Source: Acinetobacter pittii
GTDB taxonomy: Bacteria; Pseudomonadota; Gammaproteobacteria; Pseudomonadales; Moraxellaceae
DNA: 64,000 bases
Assembly: GCF_034067285.1 (NCBI RefSeq)
Contig: NZ_CP139286.1
Span: 3,348,001 to 3,412,000, forward strand
Direction: 5' to 3'
Shown here: positions 57,243-64,000 of the stretch, in pieces
How positions within the stretch are numbered: the stretch's first letter is position 1
Layout of the letters: every line of letters begins with the position of its first letter
Made by a program: the position numbers and the translations under genes
Notes under the pieces: generated by a model
The model's input: only the letters and a program-made list of their open reading frames with translations
The model's database searches: none
Told to the model about the DNA's origin: nothing

Positions 57243-59519
57243 CTACTGTGCTGTGCTTGGGCGCAGTGTCGTTGTTGTTACTGTATTTTTAGTACGATTA
57301 ATTTCAGGGTCAGGCAACTGCAAGGTTTGCTTTTGAACCGCTGGCTCTACTGTTACAGGTGTGGTTACTGTCGAAGTTTTCCCACCCGACGGGACCTGTT
57401 GATAGTTTTTCGGTTGAGAAGCAATACTAGGTGGTGTCATTTTCTGATTATAGACATCCTCAACCTGTTCAGGCAGTTTTGCAAAATTACCATTTTTATC
57501 CATAGCTAATTGCAAGCTATAAAGTTGACTATAGCGCTGCTGAGATAAGCGACGCACATCATTTGCATCACCCACAATTGTTGGGTGGATAAAAACAAGA
57601 AGGTTACGTTTTACATTGCTTCTATTATCTGATCGGAACAATCGCCCCACATAGGGGATACTACTCAACCCAGGTATGCCTTGTCTTGAAAGTGACGTAT
57701 CATCTGACACCAAACCACCAAGCACTACTGTCTGGCCATGTTCAGCCAAAACAGCAGTTTTAATAGCACGTTTACTTGTCACCAAGTCAGCTGCTTGTCC
57801 ACGACTGTCTTGAACAGCAGAGACTTCTTGTTCTACTTCCAGACGAACTGTACCGCCTTCACCGATATGTGGAACAACTTTTAATGTCACACCCACATCT
57901 TTTCGCTCAACAGTTGTATAGGGATTAATACCTGTACTATTGGTAGTAACCGATCCCGTTACAAAGGGAACGTTCTGGCCGACAACAATATACGCTTCTT
58001 CATTATCCATAGTCACAATGGATGGCGTCGAAAGTAAATTTGATTTGGTATTCGTTTTAAGCGCTTGAATTAATGCACCATAAGCCTTACGGGAATTCTC
58101 AAAATTACCCAGCGCCAAAGTTGCCCCATTACCTTTATTAGCACCACCAGCGATAGCAGACGCAGCCCCAGCTGAACCACCCGATAAATAACCAGCAGCA
58201 ATAGAGGATAAACTAGCACCTACATTACTAAAGCTAAGTAAACCAATCCCGCTAGATAAGTCACCTAGCGCCCATTGAATACCAAGTTGATCTGCATCAT
58301 CTCCTGATACCTCAATAATCGCAGCTTCAATCAGGACTTGTTGACGGCGAACATCGAGCTGCTGAATAGCAGATTCAATTTCACGCATTAATTGAGGGTC
58401 TGCCTTAACCACTAACGAGTTTTGGGCATTATCCGCAATAATGCTCACACCATTTTGGCTAAAGCTAGAGATACTGTTTTGATTACTATTATTTGAATTA
58501 CCATTTAGATTAATAGATGGCGTAGAAATTGAGCTACCATTTGAACCAGAGGTATTTGAACTGGAATTCTGGTTATTACCCATCAAATTATTGATCGGAT
58601 TCGATGTATTAGAAGAACTGTTATTACTATTTGATGAAGAAACAGCCTGCCCCGTCACAAGACCTTGTAAAATTTCAGATAAATTTTTTGCACTTGCATA
58701 TTTCAAGCGAAAAACTTTTAAACCACCTAAACGGTCTGCTGAAGGTACATCCAGCATTTCAATCATATGGCGAATACGCTTACGCGTTTCAGGATCACCC
58801 TTAACTAAAATACGATTGGTACGGTTGTCTGCAATAATACGGATACGTGCACCATTAAAATCTTTAGATGCTCCCGTAGCACTCATAGCCTCCAGCTGGG
58901 TAATGATTTCTTCAGCTTGGCTCGATTGAAGGCCTATTGCCTCAATATCATTCTGTCCAGTGCCATCCAGATTACGAATAATATTTTCAAGTTGATAAAT
59001 ATTTGCTGCACGGTCCGAAACAATCAGCGCATTAGTCCCTGCAATCGCAGCCATATGCGCAAATTGTGGCATTAAAGGACGAAGTGCTGGAATTAAGTCG
59101 TTCGGATTAGTATTTTCAAGCCAAATAACGCGGGTAACAATCTGATCCCCACGCAATTTATTTCGGGAGTCGTAAGGAATTCCCGAGTTCTTAACATTGC
59201 TATCAGGTACTAATTTAATGGTGTTACCTGATGGAATTGCCACCACTCCATTTACGTTTAAGACCCCAAGAAACAGATCGTAAACTTCATTTTTATTGAG
59301 GGGCTTATTCGATATTACTGTGACGTTGCCACGCACTCGTGGATCTACTGCAAAGTTTTTACCCGTGATGTCCGCTACTTCATTAATAAATGCAGTTAAG
59401 TCAGCATCACGTAAATTGATCTTCCATGTTTGGGCATAGACACTGCTGCTCACTGTCGCAATCAATGGGGCTGCTGCAAGTAATGCCCAAAGTGGACGTT
59501 GATGATTCAATAAAGCCAT
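57243..59519 (-). CDS. gspD: Type II secretion system secretin GspD
   Basis: Outer-membrane channel of the T2SS, 758 residues. The signal peptide ends near SVYAQ. Domains are N0 (about 30-105), N1 and N2 (about 120-260), and N3 (about 262-420) with a long Ser/Asn-rich insert (about 290-355); the secretin barrel (about 440-690) has VPFVTGSVTT and VKRNLLVFIHPTIV. A C-terminal tail (Gln/Thr/Pro-rich) may be the pilotin-binding S domain. It is co-transcribed with gspN and gspC. Confidence 0.95.
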   Translation of the reverse strand: MALLNHQRPLWALLAAAPLIATVSSSVYAQTWKINLRDADLTAFINEVADITGKNFAVDPRVRGNVTVISNKPLNKNEVYDLFLGVLNVNGVVAIPSGNTIKLVPDSNVKNSGIPYDSRNKLRGDQIVTRVIWLENTNPNDLIPALRPLMPQFAHMAAIAGTNALIVSDRAANIYQLENIIRNLDGTGQNDIEAIGLQSSQAEEIITQLEAMSATGASKDFNGARIRIIADNRTNRILVKGDPETRKRIRHMIEMLDVPSADRLGGLKVFRLKYASAKNLSEILQGLVTGQAVSSSNSNNSSSNTSNPINNLMGNNQNSSSNTSGSNGSSISTPSINLNGNSNNSNQNSISSFSQNGVSIIADNAQNSLVVKADPQLMREIESAIQQLDVRRQQVLIEAAIIEVSGDDADQLGIQWALGDLSSGIGLLSFSNVGASLSSIAAGYLSGGSAGAASAIAGGANKGNGATLALGNFENSRKAYGALIQALKTNTKSNLLSTPSIVTMDNEEAYIVVGQNVPFVTGSVTTNSTGINPYTTVERKDVGVTLKVVPHIGEGGTVRLEVEQEVSAVQDSRGQAADLVTSKRAIKTAVLAEHGQTVVLGGLVSDDTSLSRQGIPGLSSIPYVGRLFRSDNRSNVKRNLLVFIHPTIVGDANDVRRLSQQRYSQLYSLQLAMDKNGNFAKLPEQVEDVYNQKMTPPSIASQPKNYQQVPSGGKTSTVTTPVTVEPAVQKQTLQLPDPEINRTKNTVTTTTLRPSTAQ

Positions 59520-59560
59520 AACTTGCGATAATTCCTAACTCTTATGGTGACGTGTTATCA

Positions 59561-60397
59561 CTAAAAATTTTGTTGTATGGTCATCACTTGATCACCACGT
59601 TTTATTTCTATTTTCACTTGTCCAGCTCGACGAGCCTGCTCAAGTAACTGCACATCCGTTTGTCCTTGCCCAATCGTTTGACCGTTTAAAGAAACAATCC
59701 GATCACCCGGCCTTAAACCTAACTTATTTCGAAGCGCAGTGGGTGTACGTTCTGTAACTTCAAAACCTTCACTGGAGTTCCCACTAACACCCATGTCACG
59801 CAGATATTGTTCACGGTTGCCTTGCATTTGCTGAATAGCCTGCCCTAATGCCTCTTGAGCCGTATTAACAGGGGTTGAAGACTGGGGCGCAGTAGCAGCA
59901 GGTTGTGAAGCATCTGGTGTCATAGGCTGATACAAACCGTTTGGCAAACCTTTAAATTGGAGTTCACGCGTACTTCCATTACCTTGACGCAATATCACGT
60001 GATCCCAATAAACTTCTGCCAACTGATAAGATGTAGAGCCTATTGTTTCTCCCACCCGATATCGATCAGCAGTATTATCCAGCTTAATAACAGCCGAGGA
60101 AAAACGGTTCGGATAACCGAGCATCACACCTTGTAATTCTAGGTTGACATTTTCCTGAGCTGCATTGGCTGAAGGTTCATTAAAAAGCGAAAAAGTACTA
60201 ATGTTAGGAATTTGTGGTTGCTGTGACCCCAACTCCACTCTATCAAACTGCATCATTTGAGGAGGTGCAATCACCCACCAAAATAATGAAGCTAACTTCC
60301 AACACAACCATAAAATCAAAAAGGCAAATACAACCACACTTAACCGGTCTAATTTTTGCCATTGTAGTTGCTGTAATTTCTCAATCCATACTTTCAT
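59561..60397 (-). CDS. gspC: Type II secretion system protein GspC
   Basis: Inner-membrane protein that links the platform to the secretin, 278 residues. One membrane helix (about 20-40) is followed by the HR domain (about 70-150, NVNLELQGVMLGYPNRFSSAVIKL) and, after a Pro/Gln/Ala linker, a C-terminal PDZ-type domain (about 205-275, LGLRPGDRIVSLNGQTIGQG). It overlaps gspN by one base (TAATG) and precedes gspD by 41 nt. Confidence 0.92.
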   Translation of the reverse strand: MKVWIEKLQQLQWQKLDRLSVVVFAFLILWLCWKLASLFWWVIAPPQMMQFDRVELGSQQPQIPNISTFSLFNEPSANAAQENVNLELQGVMLGYPNRFSSAVIKLDNTADRYRVGETIGSTSYQLAEVYWDHVILRQGNGSTRELQFKGLPNGLYQPMTPDASQPAATAPQSSTPVNTAQEALGQAIQQMQGNREQYLRDMGVSGNSSEGFEVTERTPTALRNKLGLRPGDRIVSLNGQTIGQGQTDVQLLEQARRAGQVKIEIKRGDQVMTIQQNF

Positions 60398-61140
60398 TAG
60401 CTACCCCCTTGTATTAAGGGTTGACGAGAACTAATGACAAATGTATCTAAACCAGCTTTTCCATCATAAGATGGAATATTAAGTAATAATCTTTGCGTGA
60501 GTTGCACATCAAGCATCATGTTGGCATCTAATAAAAGATTCGCCATTTTTTGACTGCGTTGATCACGTATATCAACTTGCAACTGTCCATTTTGATCCGT
60601 CAATTGCCCATTTAAAGAAGGCATATTCATACGGTCCTGACGATCACCAATATTATAAATTAAAGCACCACCACCCCAATGCAATTGGCCATCAACTGCG
60701 GCGAAACCCTGCTCTTTTTTATAATTAAACTCAATATCTTTAAGCTGAATACTGTTCGTAGGCCATTGCCAATTTACAATTTGTTTTAATGTTTCAGGCG
60801 CAACCTGACCATTCATAGTCTTTACAATTACTTTTTTCCCCACACCATAACCCATTACCCCAGATAATTGGGTATTTCCACTATGGATATCTACGTCAGC
60901 AGCGAACCGTAATAAAAATAGATCTAGAGGTCTAGTTTTCCAATGAATCGAGCCTCTCAACGTACCACGCCGCCAATCTGCTTGGCCTTGCCAGATATTT
61001 CCGCTTACATTGTGTAGAGTTTGATTATTCTTTGAAAATTTAGAAATAAGCCACGTCGCTGGGATCTGTAAAATTATAAAAATTAAAAATGCAATGAGGG
61101 CAAAAAACCACCACTTCCATTGCTTAGACTTTTTCTTCAT
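60397..61140 (-). CDS. gspN: Type II secretion system protein GspN
   Basis: A 247-residue accessory T2SS protein, one N-terminal membrane helix (about 11-31) and a periplasmic domain: NVSGNIWQGQADWRRGTLRGSIHWKTRPL, then QLSGVMGYGVGKKVIVKTMNGQVAPETL. Its role is less clear than that of GspC/D. It is the first gene of gspNCD. The other gsp genes (E-M) are not in this window, which is the normal split for Acinetobacter. Confidence 0.88.
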   Translation of the reverse strand: MKKKSKQWKWWFFALIAFLIFIILQIPATWLISKFSKNNQTLHNVSGNIWQGQADWRRGTLRGSIHWKTRPLDLFLLRFAADVDIHSGNTQLSGVMGYGVGKKVIVKTMNGQVAPETLKQIVNWQWPTNSIQLKDIEFNYKKEQGFAAVDGQLHWGGGALIYNIGDRQDRMNMPSLNGQLTDQNGQLQVDIRDQRSQKMANLLLDANMMLDVQLTQRLLLNIPSYDGKAGLDTFVISSRQPLIQGGS

Positions 61141-61239
61141 TCAGCCTTACCAACATGCAAATTATCGTCCTTATTTTGAGAGTAGCTCCCTAGTCTGACA
61201 TTATGCATACTTTTTCAACATCGCCAATTCACTTCATAT

Positions 61240-61266
61240 AAAAAAACCAAGCAATCAGGCTTGGCT
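61240..61266 (-). terminator. Second minus-strand terminator upstream of gspN
   Basis: CCAAGC (61247-61252) and GCTTGG (61259-61264) form a six-base stem. On the minus strand T6-7 follows. No gene ends here. Confidence 0.65.
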
Positions 61267-61425
61267 TCGATATTAAGACTATAAGTTGAACGTATGACAA
61301 AATCATGAAAATTTGACACTCAATGAACTAAATGCACATTTGATCTCAACAATTCATTTAAAGAAGAATTTAAGCACTCATTTTAAAATAATATTTACAG
61401 CAAAATTTTGAGATATTTTTATAAA

Positions 61426-61458
61426 TAAAAAAGCCAAGCAAATTTGCTTGGCTTTTTA
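61426..61458 (-). terminator. Terminator after the H-NS gene
   Basis: A long perfect palindrome has arms AAAAAGCCAAGCAA and TTGCTTGGCTTTTT (about 61428-61457). T5 follows on the minus strand, 15 nt past the stop. Confidence 0.9.
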
Positions 61459-61472
61459 AATCGGCACTACGA

Positions 61473-61799
61473 TTAGATTAAGAAATCTTCTAGTTTTGCG
61501 CCTTTTTCAATTTCAGCAACTAACCAGCGTGGTTGTTTACCGCGACCAGTCCAAGTCTCTTCAGCATTGTTTTTGTTACGGTAACGAGGCTCAACAGATT
61601 TACGAGTTGTTTTCTTACGTTTTTGAGCACCAAACTCAAGAAGTTGTTCAACACTGAAACCTACATTTTCAGCAATCTCGATAATTTGATTATAAGCATC
61701 TTCGATTGCTTGATCTTTTTTACTTGCAATTAAAGCTTCTGCTTCTTCTTGTAAGCGTTTTAACTCTTCAACAGATAATTCACTGATATCCGGCTTCAT
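61473..61799 (-). CDS. hns: H-NS family nucleoid protein
   Basis: A 108-residue histone-like silencer that binds AT-rich DNA. The N-terminal helical oligomerisation region (PDISELSVEELKRLQEEAEALIASKKDQAIE) is followed by a basic linker (GAQKRKKTTRKS) and the C-terminal DNA-binding motif TWTGRGKQPRWL. The ATG at 61799 (GGAG about nine bases upstream) is chosen over an upstream in-frame start nine codons earlier. It is monocistronic with its own terminator. Confidence 0.92.
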   Translation of the reverse strand: MKPDISELSVEELKRLQEEAEALIASKKDQAIEDAYNQIIEIAENVGFSVEQLLEFGAQKRKKTTRKSVEPRYRNKNNAEETWTGRGKQPRWLVAEIEKGAKLEDFLI

Positions 61800-61993
61800 T
61801 AATAAATACTCCAGTCTTACAGACAATTCAAAATAATACAGACAAAATTTAAAAACATAAAATCAAGACCAATATTATTTATAATCTATTCAATAAGCAA
61901 TAGTTTGAAAGCCGTGTTCATCAGAATAACTAAAAAAATTACCTTTTAATTACATTATCAATTATAAATGAAATATATTTTATTAATATTTAT

Positions 61994-62434
61994 TTAAGAT
62001 AAATGTATTAAGTCATGTCCTACTGATTTTTCTAGTTCAATCATTTTTTGTTTTATCTCCTGAGGTATTTCACATTTTCGTTCTGTTAATTTATCCATAC
62101 ATACCAGAACAGCCTCAGCAGTCGCCACGATTTGTTGTTGGGTTTCACTCCACAATATATAAGCCATACGGAATGCGCTATTACGAATCTCTTCCACGCG
62201 AACCCCTACTTTCAATACATCGGGATAAAAAACAGGTCTTAAATATTTACACTGACTTGAAGCTACAACGGGATATATTTGAGGGGTTAATATATTTATT
62301 GCTTCCATATATAAAATACGTGAGCTTTCAATATATCGATAATATTGTACATTATTGACATGACCAAAAGCATCCATATCTCCCCATGCGACTTTCTGTT
62401 CATATATTATCGGGTAGACAGACAGTTCTTTCAT
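61994..62434 (-). CDS. 4HBT-family acyl-CoA thioesterase
   Basis: A 146-residue hotdog protein with the 4-hydroxybenzoyl-CoA-thioesterase-like active site WGDMDAFGHVNNVQYYRYIESSRI (Asp near 19). Such enzymes (YbgC/FadM type) hydrolyse acyl-CoA; the substrate is unknown. It starts seven bases after the hemY stop, so is probably co-transcribed. Confidence 0.85.
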   Translation of the reverse strand: MKELSVYPIIYEQKVAWGDMDAFGHVNNVQYYRYIESSRILYMEAINILTPQIYPVVASSQCKYLRPVFYPDVLKVGVRVEEIRNSAFRMAYILWSETQQQIVATAEAVLVCMDKLTERKCEIPQEIKQKMIELEKSVGHDLIHLS

Positions 62435-62441
62435 TTTTACC

Positions 62442-63635
62442 TCATATTTTAAACTTTAAAAAATTTGCATCATTTTCAAAGATTAGATTTAACTGTTTGA
62501 TTAACACTTCATCTTCTTTAAGCGTAGACTTAATACGTAAATAGCTCATTAAAATATTATCTGGATATAATGATAATAATGTTTCAGCTTCTGCTTGACG
62601 TCCAGTTGCCATATAGACATGCCATTTTGCAAAGGTTAAAACAGGCAAATTCATATATTGATTTTCGAACTGAATGATTTTTTCTTCGACATCAGTATAG
62701 TCAGGAACCTGTTTAAGCAACTGTTGCTGAAACCATAAATAAAATACTTCTGGATCAAACTGCTCTTTTAACAAGTGAAGGGTTAAATCTGCATGTTGCA
62801 TGCTCATATCTGGCATACGTGCTAATAGTTTTAGCCATAACAACTTACTGCTATAAGGTCGAGTTTGAATTTCAGACTCTAAATCTAAATAACGTTGCTG
62901 TAAGGCATGTAAGTCATCAACAGAAGCCTGATCGAATTGCTGAAGAAGTTGTTGCAGCCATAAATCACGATGCTCTGCATCTAATAAGCCATATTTCATG
63001 GATCGTAAATATACCCATGGATGTTGCAGCGCTAATTGCCCCCATAACGCAGTTAATTTTTGCTGGTAGGCAGTTTCTATTTCTTCAAGCCAAGGCGATA
63101 ATTGATGTTGATATAAGAATTCAAGATGAGTTAATGCGCGGTCGGCTTCATTTTCGGCTAAAAAGATTTCAATTCGCTGTAACTCAGCCAATTCAAATGC
63201 CATAGGTGGTGATTGATCTAGAGCAGCCAAGGCTTTTGGATAGTCACCATTTAAAACCAGAAACTTGGCATCAATAATATTTTTTAAAAGCCCTGATTGA
63301 GTAAAAACACGCTCAATAAATACTCGTTGATCTTCGGCAGCCTCTAATAACCAGACAATACCTAATTGTTCATAGGGATGAAGGTTTTTAAACTGAAAGA
63401 TGTTTTCACTTTTTCTTTGCTCACGAGATGAATAACGCTTGACCCACAGCCATATAAGTTGAGCAATAAAGCTCATTACCACAAAAGTAAGGGTTAACCC
63501 CCAGACATTTGTTTGCAACTGCAATTGTCGCCAGTAAATATAGACGTATCCCATTCCATAACCGTAACTCAATAAAGCTAAGGCTGCGAAAAGTATTAAG
63601 CTGATGACGAAATAAACCCACAGGAGGTGTTTCAT
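62442..63635 (-). CDS. hemY: HemY-like membrane protein with TPR repeats
   Basis: A 397-residue inner-membrane protein: two N-terminal helices (about 5-28 and 43-65) separated by GYVYIYWRQLQLQTNVWGLTL, matching the HemY N terminus, then a helical TPR-rich cytoplasmic or periplasmic domain (about 90-395, for example AKWHVYMATGRQAEAETLLSLYPDN). It is linked to heme biosynthesis operons but is not an established enzyme of the pathway. hemX-like precedes it with nine bases between. Confidence 0.8.
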   Translation of the reverse strand: MKHLLWVYFVISLILFAALALLSYGYGMGYVYIYWRQLQLQTNVWGLTLTFVVMSFIAQLIWLWVKRYSSREQRKSENIFQFKNLHPYEQLGIVWLLEAAEDQRVFIERVFTQSGLLKNIIDAKFLVLNGDYPKALAALDQSPPMAFELAELQRIEIFLAENEADRALTHLEFLYQHQLSPWLEEIETAYQQKLTALWGQLALQHPWVYLRSMKYGLLDAEHRDLWLQQLLQQFDQASVDDLHALQQRYLDLESEIQTRPYSSKLLWLKLLARMPDMSMQHADLTLHLLKEQFDPEVFYLWFQQQLLKQVPDYTDVEEKIIQFENQYMNLPVLTFAKWHVYMATGRQAEAETLLSLYPDNILMSYLRIKSTLKEDEVLIKQLNLIFENDANFLKFKI

Positions 63636-63644
63636 ATATCCTCC

Positions 63645-64000
63645 TTATGAGCCAATGAGCCCAAGTGTAGAGAGTTTAGGAACTGGCACAACAGATAAAT
63701 GCGCCACTTTAGCAATACGTTTTTTTAACTGCTGACTTCCTGCATCAGGCATCTCATCTAACTTTTGCATCACAGATTGCAACTCATTTTGATACTCAGT
63801 CATTTTCCCTTGATTAAGTGCCTGTTCAGCAATTAACAATCTTAATTGCACTTCTTTGAGCACGACACTTCGATTCATTAAATTAATAGAAGGGGTTTCT
63901 ACTTTTTCTATACGGAACCATTTTTTCCACCAAGACACAGTCTCGGATTGATCCATTTCAAGTTTAGGTTGAGCTAAGGCTTGTTGAATATTTTTATCAA
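63645..64000 (-). CDS. hemX: HemX-like protein, C-terminal part (continues beyond window)
   Basis: Only the last about 118 residues are visible; the frame is open to base 64000. The segment SETVSWWKKWFRIEKVE...NLMNRSVVLKEVQLRLLIAEQALNQGKMTEYQNELQSVM and the hemX-hemY order fit the C-terminal part of HemX (uroporphyrinogen-III C-methyltransferase-like). The N-terminal membrane and coiled-coil region must lie to the right. Confidence 0.75.
   Translation of the reverse strand, partial: DKNIQQALAQPKLEMDQSETVSWWKKWFRIEKVETPSINLMNRSVVLKEVQLRLLIAEQALNQGKMTEYQNELQSVMQKLDEMPDAGSQQLKKRIAKVAHLSVVPVPKLSTLGLIGS

Larger units (their letters stand above)
61141..61472 (-). other. gspN-hns intergenic region with two similar terminators
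   Basis: The 332-base gap has no ORF. It holds the hns terminator (61428-61457), then 160 AT-rich bases, then a second minus-strand hairpin at 61247-61264 with the same CCAAGC/GCTTGG arms and a T run. I see no confident promoter for a separate RNA between them. Confidence 0.4.

Overview
The window is chromosomal DNA of a gammaproteobacterium of the genus Acinetobacter, most likely the A. calcoaceticus-baumannii complex. The main reasons are the AT-rich base composition, the tRNA-tuf-secE-nusG-rplKAJL-rpoBC order with an encoded tRNA-Trp, a 1397-residue RpoC read from a TTG start, a 108-residue H-NS-type protein, an LpxO-type lipid A hydroxylase, and a type II secretion cluster reduced to gspN-gspC-gspD. 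This assignment rests on protein recognition, not on a database search. I found no insertion sequence, prophage, integron, rRNA operon or CRISPR array; the content looks like core genome with a few lineage-specific genes.

Layout. 1-4362 (+): the type IV pilus cluster pilB (cut by the left edge), pilC, pilD, then coaE. 4359-7874 (-): a DMT permease, rlmB, ppnP and a TPR/glycosyltransferase-like protein. 7989-10776 (+): recN, yqgE and ruvX. 10821-14160 (-): an AaeBXA-type aromatic acid efflux set, divergent from an IclR regulator (14650-15423). 15469-15596 (+): a strong candidate small RNA. 15619-21293 (-): alkB-ada repair operon, pgsA, a thioesterase, uvrC and a CHAP/NlpC-like putative peptidoglycan hydrolase. 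21462-22376 (-): lpxO. 22950-26288 (+): fadBA. 26332-32338: small exported proteins, an alpha/beta hydrolase divergent from a MerR regulator, a FrnE-type DsbA protein, a second small RNA candidate and two tandem outer-membrane barrel paralogues. 32422-39870: htpG with a sigma-32-like promoter, an LprI-like protein, OmpW, an Na+/H+ antiporter, a hydrolase, a DUF4442 protein and two tandem glycine-zipper lipoproteins. 40051-54140 (-): the transcription/translation cluster, read as four tRNAs, tuf, tRNA-Trp, secE, nusG, rplK, rplA, rplJ, rplL, rpoB, rpoC. 54239-64000 (-): trpE, gph, an FHA protein, gspD, gspC, gspN, hns, a thioesterase, hemY and the end of a hemX-like gene.

Themes. The envelope is well represented: pilus assembly and its prepilin peptidase (which in these bacteria also processes type II pseudopilins), the T2SS secretin and its inner-membrane partner GspC, OmpW, LpxO, lipoproteins and barrels. 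DNA repair appears as recN, uvrC, ada, alkB and ruvX. I see no clearly new multi-gene system. The most useful unexplained signals are two intergenic small RNA candidates with promoter and terminator, the C79/H141 putative amidase with a basic linker, the tandem barrel paralogues, and a long-spacer promoter between the MerR gene and a hydrolase with two possible starts.
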